A DNA stretch of 64,000 bases from Dyadobacter beijingensis DSM 21582. Its GTDB lineage: Bacteria > Bacteroidota > Bacteroidia > Cytophagales > Spirosomataceae. The notes beneath the pieces are model-generated. The model was not told the DNA's origin. It saw only the letters and a list, made by a program, of their open reading frames with translations, and did not search any database. Below, one piece after another: positions 9,301-17,712 of the stretch; the first letter of the stretch is position 1; every line of letters begins with the position of its first letter. The DNA is taken from the NCBI RefSeq assembly GCF_000382205.1, contig NZ_KB907792.1:176922-240921 (forward strand), read 5' to 3'. Made by a program: the position numbers and the translations under genes.

Positions 9301-10676
9301 ACCTGCACTCGATCCTGACATTTATATCCGCGGAGCTCGTGCCCAACCTCTGCCGTACGGACGAGGAGATTACCAACCTCCTGCGCGGGCTTTCGGGCGG
9401 GTACGTGCCGGCGGGCCCGAGCGGCGCGCCTACACGTGGGATGGCGCACATCCTGCCTACGGGCCGGAATTTTTACGCCGTCGATCCGCGGGTATTGCCT
9501 TCGAAAGCAGCCTGGGAAGTGGGGCAGCAGCTGGCCAAAGAGGTGCTGGACCGGCATTGGAAGGAAACCGGCCGGTACCCGGAGAGCGTAGGGATCAGCA
9601 TTTGGGGTACCAGCGCCATGCGCACCCACGGCGACGATGTGGCCGAAGTGCTCGCATTGCTGGGCGTGCGGCCCGTGTGGCAGGCGGAAAGCCGGCGCAT
9701 TACCGGACTGGAAATCATTCCGTTAGCAGCGTTAGAACGGCCTCGTATCGATGTTACGACGCGGATCAGCGGCTTTTTCAGGGACGCATTTCCGCATTTG
9801 ATCGAGCTGATGGACGAGGCTGTGCAGCTGGTGATCAGCGCGGACGAACCGTTGGAAGAGAATTTTGTGAAAAAGCATTACTTAAAGGCGCTTTCCGAGC
9901 TGCAACAGGACGACGCATTGTCTGTCGAAGAGGCTGAGGAACGGGCGGCATACCGCATTTTCGGGGCGGCGCCGGGGAGTTACGGGGCAGGGATTTTGCC
10001 TTTGATTAATGAAAAAAACTGGGAAACGGACGGCGATTTCGCCCAGGCGTACATCAACTGGGGCGGTTATGCCTATTCTAAAAACGCTCAGGGTGTTGAT
10101 GCGCGCAAGGAATTTACCCAGCGATTGGCCGGTGTGGAAGTAGCATTGCACAACCAGGACAACCGCGAGCACGACCTGTTCGACAGCGACGATTACCTGC
10201 AATTTCACGGCGGAATGATCGCGACGATCCGCAACCTGACCGGCCAGCAGCCACGTCATTATTTCGGCGACTCCCAGGATCCGGCGCGGCCCGTTGTGCG
10301 GGATTTGAAGGAAGAAACGCTGCGGGTTTTCCGGTCGCGGGTCGTGAATCCCAAATGGATCGAAAGCATTAAAAAACATGGCTACAAAGGCGGCCTGGAA
10401 TTGACGGCGACGGTGGATTATCTCTTCGGATATGATGCCACCGCGAATGTCGTCGCCGACTGGATGTACGAGAAAGTGGCCGAAACTTATGCATTGGATG
10501 CGGATATGCAGCAATTTTTCGAAGCAAACAGCCCCTGGGCGCTGCATGCCATTGCAGAACGGTTGCTCGAAGCGGCACAGCGCGGACTTTGGGAAAACCC
10601 GTCGGAACGGGCGCTGGAAGGTTTGAAGAATTTGTATCTCAAAAGTGAAGCGCTGCTCGAATCGAGGGCGGAATAG
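6372..10676 (+). CDS. cobN: cobaltochelatase large subunit with N-terminal ferredoxin-like domain
   Basis: A 1434-residue protein. The bulk is CobN/BchH-like: HVGKHGTLEWLPGKG, INDPGEGSQAKRRAHA and WGTSAMRTHGDDVAEVLALL are conserved blocks of the large subunit that binds the corrin ring and inserts cobalt with ATP-driven partner subunits. The first ~120 residues form a separate domain with Cys34, Cys38-40, Cys75 and Cys79 (SYCYNACCCG and GGCLGPC), which resembles the thioredoxin-like [2Fe-2S] ferredoxin fold. The ATG at 6372, inside the end of cobB, is chosen; upstream codons in this frame overlap cobB and are not conserved-looking. ATG 6396 is an alternative. The chelatase AAA partner follows 23 bases later. 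The role of the cluster is unknown, possibly redox or cobalt handling. Confidence 0.93.
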   Translation: MADSPAPRMKRQRVTRSDGKAINLVQRRGHLSYCYNACCCGRVDRGYAPIPVELYKNEWLRRKLRNVVHMTKGGCLGPCTLANVVTLLFDGHSVWFHSINYDWQIIAIFDYIESMVKADRYLVPPSDLAEYVFQFYTWKGSETATELGQTAVPADGIVFLTHADTDLLTLDRALQLLPEDFPKTTGISLMAIKSEEQMQQLLQREIAGARIIVIRIHGRLSTIPGFNELVKLAGQRGQHLIVVSGTGEMNPEFAAVSTVSPAILHETLAYLQAGGYNNLIGLLSYLSDHLLMTGFGADAPTNLPEHGIYHPDLPEFSDASDWLKYRDPALPTIGITFYRAHWLSGNTGFVDAMIRSLEERGVNALPVFTSSLKSTDPATGKPLAFGYFNREAGMGIDVLINTISFAMTDTGPSGHAAGTAGVLQELNVPVFQAITSGMSRGPWESSSRGLNPLDTAMNVAIPEFDGRIITVPVSFKEKGRDARGYMPLDNRVDRVTGLAIRFARLKYLRNADKKVAFIFTNSNTKASQIGNAVGLDAPASLLNILRAMQDEGYRIDDLPETGTALIHKLIDLCAYDEDFLTPGQLAQAAARVPAAQYVAWFEELPEAARQKMLKQWGPAPGETYVHEGHIALAGLDLGNAFVALQPPRGYGMDPDAIYHQPDLPPTHHYYALYRWLRDGWGADAIVHVGKHGTLEWLPGKGIGLSESCFPDAFLADLPLFYPFIINDPGEGSQAKRRAHAVVVDHLTPPMTSADSYGELAQLTQLVDEYYQVESLDPSKLPLLQRQIWDLIKQTNLDADLSAMLSRDHGDHKHDWDDEMTPEGVPVSLTEMDGKDIAHLIEDIDGYLCELGAAQIRNGLHTLGEMPAGEALIDMLQSLTRLPNGPVPGMQAALAVLYGFDIETLHQQKGQRLTAPADALASWAGRPVVTYADAVETLDEMAAHLIRLFEHYQFDEMHINRVIFEAIDQNPELPAWQHLHSILTFISAELVPNLCRTDEEITNLLRGLSGGYVPAGPSGAPTRGMAHILPTGRNFYAVDPRVLPSKAAWEVGQQLAKEVLDRHWKETGRYPESVGISIWGTSAMRTHGDDVAEVLALLGVRPVWQAESRRITGLEIIPLAALERPRIDVTTRISGFFRDAFPHLIELMDEAVQLVISADEPLEENFVKKHYLKALSELQQDDALSVEEAEERAAYRIFGAAPGSYGAGILPLINEKNWETDGDFAQAYINWGGYAYSKNAQGVDARKEFTQRLAGVEVALHNQDNREHDLFDSDDYLQFHGGMIATIRNLTGQQPRHYFGDSQDPARPVVRDLKEETLRVFRSRVVNPKWIESIKKHGYKGGLELTATVDYLFGYDATANVVADWMYEKVAETYALDADMQQFFEANSPWALHAIAERLLEAAQRGLWENPSERALEGLKNLYLKSEALLESRAE

Positions 10677-10699
10677 GGATTATCTGAATTGACATTGAA

Positions 10700-12589
10700 A
10701 TGACATCATACCCGTTTGCCGCGATTGTTGGGCAGGAAAAACTGAAAAAAGCGCTGCTTCTGTGCGCGATCAATCCCGGGATCGGCGGCGTGCTGATTAA
10801 AGGCGAGAAGGGCACGGCGAAAACGACGGCCGTGCGCGGGCTGGCTTCGGTAATGCCGCACCCGGAGAGCGCTGACGAGCCGGTACCGTTTGTCGACTTG
10901 CCGCTCGGGGCTTCGGAAGACCGCGTGCTCGGTAGCCTGGATATCGAGGCGATTCTTGCGAATAAAACCAAGAAACTATTGCCGGGCCTGCTTGCAGGTG
11001 CGCACGAGGGTATTTTATATATAGATGAGGTGAATCTGCTGGCCGATCATTTGGTGGATGTGCTGCTCGACGTTTCGGTTTCGGGCGTGAATACCGTGCA
11101 GCGCGAAGGCCTGTCGGTGAGCCATCCGGCCCGGTTTGTGCTGATCGGCACGATGAACCCTGAGGAAGGAAACCTGCGCCCGCAGTTCCTGGACCGCTTC
11201 GGGCTGATGGTGGAAGTAGGTGCCCAGGCGACTGTGGACGAGCGAACGGAAGTTGTCCGGCGCAGGATTGCATTCGAACGGGATTCGAAAGCATTTGAAA
11301 AGCAATGGGATAATGGGCAGGAGGCGATCAGGATGCAGATTGCCCGCGCGCGAAAGTTGCTGCCCGGCGTGCAAATGCCCGACGGGTTACTGAAAATGAT
11401 CAGTCAGCTTTGCATCGAATGGGGCGTAAGCAGCCTTCGGGCAGATATTTTCATGTATAAAACGGCGATCACGATCGCGGCATTGAACAGCCGTGACAGG
11501 GTATCGCCCGATGATGTGCGGGAAGCAGCGGAGCTTGTTTTGATGCATAGAAGGGGTAGGAATGCGCTGCCGCCATCACCAGGTAGTTTGCCTGAATCGC
11601 CTCATTCAGATAAAGATAAGCTAAATGGAGGGGGCGATCATGCCAAGCCGACCATGCGAGATGATGCAAGCGCTTCAGAGCCTGATATGAATGGGGATGA
11701 TCGTAATGCCGACGGATCCCCGGATGATTCAAAAGGCGAATGCGGGGAGGGGAATTGTAGCGACAAGCAGGAAGAATATGTGGCAGGCGTTTATTCTGGA
11801 ATGGTCGTTCCGGAATTGCTGCCTGATAGGTTTGTGGAACGCCCGGAGCTGACGGTTGGAACGGGTTCCAAGGCAAAACAAACGATCAAGGGATTCCAGG
11901 TGCGTGCCGTAAAAACGGATGTGATTACGGATTTGGCCGTGAATGAAACCATTTTGCACGCTATTGTCCGCAATCCCGAACAACCGTCGGTCGTGCGCGG
12001 GGATCTACATCAGAAAATCAGAAACGGGAAGGCCGGTCATTTGATCCTTTTTGTCGTAGATGCGTCGGGGTCGATGGCGGCGGGACAACGGATGGAGGCC
12101 GTAAAAGGCAGCGTGATGAGTCTTCTTGAGGACGCTTATCAGAAGCGTAACAGTGTGGGAGTGATTGCATTCCGCGGCGTGGAAGCGAATGTTTTGCTTG
12201 AACCGACCCGAAATATCGACCTCGCGCAGCAGGCATTGGAAAAGCTGCCGACCGGGGGGCGAACGCCGTTGCCGCACGCCTTGCAGCTGGCAGGAAAAGT
12301 ACTAGGAAGCCATCCGGAAACCGCGCATATGCAGCCGCTGCTCGTGCTATTGAGCGATGGCAAGGCGAATGTGCCGCTACCCGGCGGTAATGGTGACGCT
12401 TGGGGGCAGTCGTTGCGACTGGCCTCCGAGATACCATATCCGGCATTGGTGCTGGACACGGAGAGCGGCTATATTCGCTATGGAAAAGCGCGTGAGCTGG
12501 CGAATGCATTGCGTGCGGAGTATGTTTCGCTGCACGAGCTCTCGGCGAATGGATTGACGGAAACGATATTGGATCGGATTGTAATTTAA
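10700..12589 (+). CDS. fused ChlI/ChlD-type AAA-VWA chelatase subunit
   Basis: A 629-residue protein. Residues 1-290 form a ChlI/BchI AAA+ module with Walker A GEKGTAKT (about 35-42), Walker B GILYIDEVNLL and the arginine-finger region FLDRFGLMVEV. A low-complexity acidic linker follows (about 290-360, rich in Asp, Gly and Lys). The C-terminal half is a VWA integrin-I domain with MIDAS motif DASGSMAAG. In magnesium chelatase these are the I and D subunits. Here one chain lies between cobN and cobQ, so it most likely powers cobalt insertion in place of CobS and CobT. No separate cobS/cobT-type chelatase genes are present in the window. Confidence 0.9.
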   Translation: MTSYPFAAIVGQEKLKKALLLCAINPGIGGVLIKGEKGTAKTTAVRGLASVMPHPESADEPVPFVDLPLGASEDRVLGSLDIEAILANKTKKLLPGLLAGAHEGILYIDEVNLLADHLVDVLLDVSVSGVNTVQREGLSVSHPARFVLIGTMNPEEGNLRPQFLDRFGLMVEVGAQATVDERTEVVRRRIAFERDSKAFEKQWDNGQEAIRMQIARARKLLPGVQMPDGLLKMISQLCIEWGVSSLRADIFMYKTAITIAALNSRDRVSPDDVREAAELVLMHRRGRNALPPSPGSLPESPHSDKDKLNGGGDHAKPTMRDDASASEPDMNGDDRNADGSPDDSKGECGEGNCSDKQEEYVAGVYSGMVVPELLPDRFVERPELTVGTGSKAKQTIKGFQVRAVKTDVITDLAVNETILHAIVRNPEQPSVVRGDLHQKIRNGKAGHLILFVVDASGSMAAGQRMEAVKGSVMSLLEDAYQKRNSVGVIAFRGVEANVLLEPTRNIDLAQQALEKLPTGGRTPLPHALQLAGKVLGSHPETAHMQPLLVLLSDGKANVPLPGGNGDAWGQSLRLASEIPYPALVLDTESGYIRYGKARELANALRAEYVSLHELSANGLTETILDRIVI

Positions 12590-12593
12590 TAGA

Positions 12594-14069
12594 ATGAACC
12601 ATCAGAAACTGCGGCCCATTATGTTTGTCGGCACTGGCTCCGACGTGGGAAAAAGCGTGATAACAGCCGGTTTTTGCAGGATTTTTAAGCAAGACGGTTA
12701 CCATCCGGCGCCGTTCAAGGCGCAAAATATGTCGCTCAACAGCTTCGTGACAGCCGACGGCCTCGAATTGGGGCGGGCGCAAGCCGTGCAGGCCGAGGCC
12801 GCGCAGGTGCCGTGCGAGTCGGACATGAACCCGGTTTTGCTGAAACCGACCAATGACAAATCCTCGCAGGTGGTATTGAACGGTAAGCCGATTGGCAACC
12901 AATCGGCTTACGAGTATTTTATGGAGAACGACCGCCGCGAATTGTTTTCAGCCGTGAAAGACGCATTCGACAGGCTTGCCGGTAAATATGCGCCGATCGT
13001 GATGGAAGGTGCGGGGAGTATATCGGAGTTGAACCTTAAAAACCGCGATATTACTAATCTAAGAATGGCGGCCCATGCAGGCGCAGCCGCTTACCTGATC
13101 GCCGACATCGATAAAGGGGGTGTTTTCGGCAGTGTTTACGGCACCATCGCATTGCTCACGGAAGAGGAGCGGGCGTGCATGAAAGGTATTATTATCAACA
13201 AGTTCCGGGGTGACGGGCGACTGTTTGAAGAGGGGAAACGTATGCTCGAAGAGCTCACAGGCTTGCCGGTAGTGGGTATTTTGCCCTATTTTCGGGATAT
13301 TCATATCGAGCAGGAAGATTCGGTGTCGCTGGAACTGAAATACCGGTCGGCGGTGGAAGGGAAGGTAAATGTGGCTGTCGTCCTGTTGAGACGCCTGTCC
13401 AACTTCACCGACTTCGACCGGCTGGAAAAGGACCCTAGGGTGAATTTGTATTATACCAATGAACCTTCTGAAATTGAAAGGGCTTCGGTCGTGCTCATTC
13501 CCGGTAGCAAAAACACCATCGCGGATATGCTGGCGATCAGGAACAGCGGCGTGGCGAGGGCCATTTACAACGCGCACAAGGCCGGGAAGACTATTATCGG
13601 CATCTGCGGCGGCTATCAAATGCTCGGCGAAAGTATTCTTGATCCCTGCCATGTGGAGGGCGATATCGAGGAAATACCCGGGCTTGGTTTGCTACCGGTT
13701 ACAACTATTTTGCAGCCGGAGAAAACGACATTGCAATGCACATTTAGGTTCAGGGACAATACGGAGCCTAGTTCGGGTTACGAAATCCATATGGGAGAAA
13801 CCACATCGCTCGAACCCGGAGAGCCGGTGGCGGTTTTTGCCGATGGCAGGAAGGATGGCTATTACCGTAACGCCTACACGTGGGGCACCTATCTGCACGG
13901 GATCCTGGACAATGCGGCGGTGATAGAGCATGTCCTCGCGCCTTACACGCGAGAGCAGGGCACGCCGTACGACTACCGGGAATTTAAGGAGCAGCAGTAC
14001 GATAAATTGGCCGATTTGCTGCGTGCACATATGGATATGGATTTGATTTACAAAAGTTTAATAGAATAA
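12594..14069 (+). CDS. cobQ: cobyric acid synthase
   Basis: A 491-residue enzyme, typical for CobQ/CbiP, which amidates side chains b, d, e and g of adenosylcobyrinic diamide using glutamine and ATP. The N-terminus has GTGSDVGKSVITAGFCRIF (P-loop-like), FKAQNMSLNSFVT and the ANPVLLKP-type MNPVLLKPTND. The glutaminase domain has IIGICGGYQMLG (nucleophile Cys) and a catalytic His in TWGTYLHGILD. It starts 4 bases after the chelatase subunit and ends 2 bases before cobD, so it is translated in one operon. Confidence 0.95.
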   Translation: MNHQKLRPIMFVGTGSDVGKSVITAGFCRIFKQDGYHPAPFKAQNMSLNSFVTADGLELGRAQAVQAEAAQVPCESDMNPVLLKPTNDKSSQVVLNGKPIGNQSAYEYFMENDRRELFSAVKDAFDRLAGKYAPIVMEGAGSISELNLKNRDITNLRMAAHAGAAAYLIADIDKGGVFGSVYGTIALLTEEERACMKGIIINKFRGDGRLFEEGKRMLEELTGLPVVGILPYFRDIHIEQEDSVSLELKYRSAVEGKVNVAVVLLRRLSNFTDFDRLEKDPRVNLYYTNEPSEIERASVVLIPGSKNTIADMLAIRNSGVARAIYNAHKAGKTIIGICGGYQMLGESILDPCHVEGDIEEIPGLGLLPVTTILQPEKTTLQCTFRFRDNTEPSSGYEIHMGETTSLEPGEPVAVFADGRKDGYYRNAYTWGTYLHGILDNAAVIEHVLAPYTREQGTPYDYREFKEQQYDKLADLLRAHMDMDLIYKSLIE

Positions 14070-14071
14070 GT

Positions 14072-15094
14072 ATGCTGCACGGGCATGGGGATGATGGCTA
14101 CCGGTATGGAACGCGCATCATCGCGGATTTCAGCACAAATGTCTGGTACGGGGGCGAACCGGCCGGCCTCAAAGCGCACGTTTTCGAGCGCTGGGCCGAC
14201 ATCAACCGCTATCCCGAAGTACTTGCCGAGAGCTTGCGCGAGAAAATCGCCGGCCATCACCAGGTCCCGGCGGGCCAGGTGCTCGTTTGCAACGGCACCA
14301 CGGAAAGCATTTACCTGATCGCGCAGCTTTTTACGGGCAAGCGGACGACCATCGTCGCGCCGTCGTTCGCCGAGTATGAAGACGCCTGTCTGAGTTTTGA
14401 GCATGAAATCAGAAGTATGTCCTGGCAGGAAGCGCTCGAACTCCCGAGATTGAAGACCGACTTGCTGTTCATTTGCAGCCCTAACAATCCGACGGGACTC
14501 ATTTTCCACGACCTCCTGTATTGGCTCAAACTGAACCCGCAATGTCTTTTTGTTGTAGATGAAGCTTTTATCGACTTCACAGCCAATGCTGAATCGGCCG
14601 TTTCTCTGATGACACGGTTCCCGAATCTGCTCATTATGCGTTCGTTAACCAAAACGTACGCGATACCTGGCCTGAGGTTGGGTTACCTGCTTGCACAGGA
14701 AGATATCGTGGATCGATTGACAAATATCAAACAACCCTGGACGGTCAACACGTTGGCGATTGCAGCGGGGCATTACATTTTCGACCATTTCGAAAGCGTT
14801 CAACCGCCGGTTCAGGAGTTGTTGAAAAATAATAGAACGTTTGTTCAAGAATTAAAAAAACTGGAATGCCTGGAAGTGTTCGAAAGCGGCACGCATTTCT
14901 TCCTGGCCCGGACGCTGGTACGGAATGCGGCGCAACTGAAAGAATTTCTGCTCGAAAAACACGGACTGCTAATCCGCGACGCGGGCAATTTCCGCGGACT
15001 CACCCGCCAGCATTTCCGGCTCGCTACCCAGCGCCCGGCCGATAATGAAACGATGGTCAATGCATTGAAAGAATGGCAGAGCCTCTACTATTAA
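14072..15094 (+). CDS. cobD: threonine-phosphate decarboxylase (aminotransferase fold)
   Basis: A 340-residue PLP enzyme of the aminotransferase class I/II fold. The PLP lysine is in MRSLTKTYAIPGLRLGY, and FICSPNNPTG and VVDEAFIDF are the conserved cofactor-contact blocks. The fold alone would also match histidinol-phosphate aminotransferase. Its place between cobQ and cbiB supports making (R)-1-aminopropan-2-ol phosphate from threonine phosphate, the substrate of CbiB. Its end overlaps the cbiB start by 22 bases, which suggests translational coupling. Confidence 0.85.
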   Translation: MLHGHGDDGYRYGTRIIADFSTNVWYGGEPAGLKAHVFERWADINRYPEVLAESLREKIAGHHQVPAGQVLVCNGTTESIYLIAQLFTGKRTTIVAPSFAEYEDACLSFEHEIRSMSWQEALELPRLKTDLLFICSPNNPTGLIFHDLLYWLKLNPQCLFVVDEAFIDFTANAESAVSLMTRFPNLLIMRSLTKTYAIPGLRLGYLLAQEDIVDRLTNIKQPWTVNTLAIAAGHYIFDHFESVQPPVQELLKNNRTFVQELKKLECLEVFESGTHFFLARTLVRNAAQLKEFLLEKHGLLIRDAGNFRGLTRQHFRLATQRPADNETMVNALKEWQSLYY

Positions 15095-16008
15095 TTATTC
15101 CGTTGCTCGGCGGCTACCTGCTGGATCTCTGGCTTGGTGATCCCGACCACTGGCCACATCCCGTGCGGGTTTACGGGAATGCCATTGCCATGGGCGAGAA
15201 GCTGCTGAACCGCGGGCGGTACAGATTCTGGAAGGGTATGCTGCTGAGCATTATATTAGTTGTCGCAGCATTTTTGTTCTTCCATCAATTGAATGCGCTG
15301 CTGTGTCATTTCCGTTATTTATTTCTGATAGTCAATACCATGTGGGTTTACTACGGGTTAGCCAATCATTCATTGATCGCAGAAGGCAAAAAGGTATATG
15401 CAGTATTGGAAAATGAGGGGTTGGAAGCGGGGAGAAAGCAACTTTCGCGCATTGTGGGCCGGGATACATCTAACCTCAGCGCGCAGCAAATCCGCATTGC
15501 CGTGCTGGAAACGATGTCCGAAAACCTGAGCGACGGTGTCATCGCGCCGTTGTTTTATTACGCGGTCGCGGGCGTACCCGGTATGATGGTATACAAAATG
15601 ATCAACACAATGGATTCGATGCTGGGTTACCGCAGCGAGCATTATGAGCAGTTCGGAAAATTCGCCGCGCGCCTGGACGATGTTGCCAACTTCATTCCCG
15701 CCCGGCTGACGGCGCTATTGATGGTAGTCGTGACCGGAAGCAAGCGCGGATTAAGATTCACTTTACAATTCGGAAACAAACACAAAAGTCCCAACGCCGG
15801 TTACCCGGAGGCCGCGTTGGCCGGTATTTTAGATTGTCGCTTCGGCGGGCCGAATGTGTATCACGGGAAGTTGGTGGAGAAGCCGTTTATCGGGGAGCGC
15901 GAGCGGGTGGTAGGAGCGAATGAGATCGATCGCGTCGCGAGGATCAATCATTTCACATGCTTGTTGATAATCGTCTTGATTGAAGCTTTTCTCACATTAG
16001 CCCTTTAA
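15073..16008 (+). CDS. cbiB: adenosylcobinamide-phosphate synthase
   Basis: A 311-residue polytopic membrane protein of the CbiB/CobD family that attaches aminopropanol phosphate to adenosylcobyric acid. Conserved blocks include GYLLDLWLGDPDHWPHPV near the N-terminus, RDTSNLSAQQIRIAVLETMSE, DGVIAPLFYY, and the NAGYPEAALAG segment. It is the last gene of the riboswitch-3 operon. The 3' end overlaps by a few bases a decayed gene on the other strand. Confidence 0.95.
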   Translation: MAEPLLLIIPLLGGYLLDLWLGDPDHWPHPVRVYGNAIAMGEKLLNRGRYRFWKGMLLSIILVVAAFLFFHQLNALLCHFRYLFLIVNTMWVYYGLANHSLIAEGKKVYAVLENEGLEAGRKQLSRIVGRDTSNLSAQQIRIAVLETMSENLSDGVIAPLFYYAVAGVPGMMVYKMINTMDSMLGYRSEHYEQFGKFAARLDDVANFIPARLTALLMVVVTGSKRGLRFTLQFGNKHKSPNAGYPEAALAGILDCRFGGPNVYHGKLVEKPFIGERERVVGANEIDRVARINHFTCLLIIVLIEAFLTLAL

Positions 16009-16279
16009 GACGACCGAGCCTAACCTTATGGATCAACTCAATGGGCTCACCCACAATATTCGCAATTTCTTCCAGCGGGCATGCACCTATAAATTCCCGG
16101 TAGTATTCACAGGGCCGGAAAGAACGATTTGCGTCGGTGAAAATGGCAAAAGCGGTGATCGGCTTGTCGTATTTGTCGAGAATGCGGGAATAGTATGTGA
16201 ACATCCGGCGGCTGAAAACCAAGAAATCGTCGAAAATATCTTCCAGAATGGATTTCCGGAGGGTGTCGTCCCGTTTCAT
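15992..16279 (-). pseudogene. remnant of an Rpn-family (PD-(D/E)XK) nuclease/transposase-like gene
   Basis: The 95-residue frame begins MKRDDTLRKSILEDIFDDFL and jumps straight to RRMFTYYSRILDKYDKP and ITAFAIFTDANRSFRP. In full-length Rpn/YadD-like proteins of Bacteroidota these two blocks are separated by roughly 80-100 residues containing the nuclease core. The tail (PLEEIANIVGEPIELIHKV) resembles their C-terminal helix-turn-helix-like end. So the core is lost by an in-frame deletion and the rest is shortened. The last codons run into the end of cbiB. It lies between two cobalamin operons and just upstream of riboswitch 2. I treat it as non-functional. The deletion size is from family memory. 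Confidence 0.7.
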
Positions 16280-16329
16280 GCGGCGTGTGTGGAATTGAAT
16301 GTTTGCAATGATAAGCAATAAAATATTGC

Positions 16330-16337
16330 TAGTTTTG
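16330..16337 (+). promoter_or_regulatory. -7 element upstream of riboswitch 2
   Basis: TAGTTTTG fits TAnnTTTG and places the start near 16344, about 16 bases before the aptamer, the same geometry as at riboswitch 1. A TTTG 24 bases upstream may be the -33 element with wide spacing. Confidence 0.5.
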
Positions 16338-16359
16338 CGGCCATCCAGGTGCGCGCATT

Positions 16360-16498
16360 GTGCGTGATTAAAAGGGAATCCGGTGTAAATCCGGAACAGT
16401 CTCCGCTGCTGTGAGTTCATTGTGAGGCTCTTGTAAGTTGCCACTGGGGGAACCCGGGAAGGCGCAAGAGTTGGACGAGTCAGAAGACCTGCCTGCAA
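16360..16498 (+). ncRNA. cobalamin riboswitch 2
   Basis: It contains AAAGGGAATCCGGTGTAAAT, TCCGCTGCTGTGAGTTC, AACCCGGGAAGGCGCAAGAG and the B12 box GTCAGAAGACCTGCC. It is almost the same as riboswitch 1 over about 130 bases. It lies 42 bases before the BtuF-like gene and should control the operon from there to cobC. Confidence 0.95.
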
Positions 16499-16539
16499 AC
16501 GCTGTTAATATGGCTTTCGGAAGAAAGGCCGATGACTAC

Positions 16540-17712
16540 ATGAACCGTACAAAATTACTTGCAGTCCTTCTGCTGCTGAGCCTGATGGCCGGGTGCAGCA
16601 CTTCGTCGTCCATTTACGAGAGGGGCGATTCGCATTATTCCGGTAAAGACCTCTTCCCTGAAAAGGTGAAAGTGGCGCACGCCAAAGGCTTCACAATCAG
16701 CTATCACGGCCATTATAAGGTGGTCAAAATCATGAGCCCGTTCGAAAAATCGACGGACACGCTTTCCTATGTGCTCGTGCAGCGCGGGACGCCGCGACCG
16801 ATCGGCTACAAAGACAGCCAGGTAATCGAGATCCCCGTGCGGAGCATGGTCGCGATGTCGTCGCTGCATATCGGGTTGGTGGGATTTTTGGGTTGTGAGG
16901 ATATTCTTACGGGGATGGGCAATCTCAAATATGTGTCTTCGCCGAGGGTCATCAGCCGCATTCAATCCGGGAAAATCGTAGAAGTAGGGAAGGACCAGGG
17001 CCTGAACGAGGAACTGCTCGTGGGTATGCACCCGGACCTGATCATGGCGACGGGCAGTCCGGTATCCAGGGTCGCCCGCTACGAATCACTGCATCGGGCC
17101 GGGATACCCGTGATGGTCAATTCGGAATGGGTGGAAACGACGCCGCTCGGCCGGGCGGAATGGGTGAAGCTGATGGCCGCACTGATTAACAAGGAAAGCG
17201 AAGTAAACCGCAAGTTCGCCCGCGTGGAGCAGGAGTACGCGCGATTGAGGCAGTTGACCAGTAAGGTAACCAACCGCCCGACGCTGATTACCGGCATGAA
17301 CTCCAAAGACGCCTGGTACGTGCCGAATGGCGATAGCTATGTGAACCGCTTCTTCCGCGATGCCGGTGCATCCTATCATTGGTCCGACACCAGGGCGACG
17401 GGCAGCTTACCGCTGAGCTTTGAAACCGTATACCCGGTGGCACTGGAAGCAGACTTCTGGCTGAATGTGAGTATCGGGAATGTTCGTTCCAAAAAGGATG
17501 TCCTCGCGCGTGACGTGCGCTACGCGGACTTCAAGGCATTCAAAACCAATCACATTTACAGTTATAACAACCGCATGAATGCCCAGGGAGCGAATGATTA
17601 CTGGGAATCGGGTGCGGTAAATCCGCAACTGGTACTGGCCGACCTCATCCGAATTATCCATCCCGAATTATTGCCCAGACACGAGCTGATCTATTATAAA
17701 TTAATTGATTAA
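16540..17712 (+). CDS. BtuF-like cobalamin/siderophore-binding lipoprotein
   Basis: A 390-residue exported protein. The signal peptide ends in a lipobox (LLSLMAGC), giving a lipidated Cys near residue 19. The rest is a periplasmic-binding fold of the BtuF/FhuD type: VAMSSLHIGLVGFLGCEDIL, a HPDLIMATGSP block and AGIPVMVNSEWVE are typical. It would bind corrinoids in the periplasm and pass them to an ABC permease. No permease or ATPase gene lies nearby, so the partner must be elsewhere or the protein acts alone. The ATG at 16540 is chosen because upstream codons lie in the riboswitch. Its stop abuts the next start at 17713. Confidence 0.85.
   Translation: MNRTKLLAVLLLLSLMAGCSTSSSIYERGDSHYSGKDLFPEKVKVAHAKGFTISYHGHYKVVKIMSPFEKSTDTLSYVLVQRGTPRPIGYKDSQVIEIPVRSMVAMSSLHIGLVGFLGCEDILTGMGNLKYVSSPRVISRIQSGKIVEVGKDQGLNEELLVGMHPDLIMATGSPVSRVARYESLHRAGIPVMVNSEWVETTPLGRAEWVKLMAALINKESEVNRKFARVEQEYARLRQLTSKVTNRPTLITGMNSKDAWYVPNGDSYVNRFFRDAGASYHWSDTRATGSLPLSFETVYPVALEADFWLNVSIGNVRSKKDVLARDVRYADFKAFKTNHIYSYNNRMNAQGANDYWESGAVNPQLVLADLIRIIHPELLPRHELIYYKLID

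Noticed and set aside
14072..15094. Histidinol-phosphate aminotransferase (hisC)
   Set aside because: The fold allows it, but the gene is coupled to cobQ and cbiB in a B12-riboswitch operon, which fits threonine-phosphate decarboxylase.
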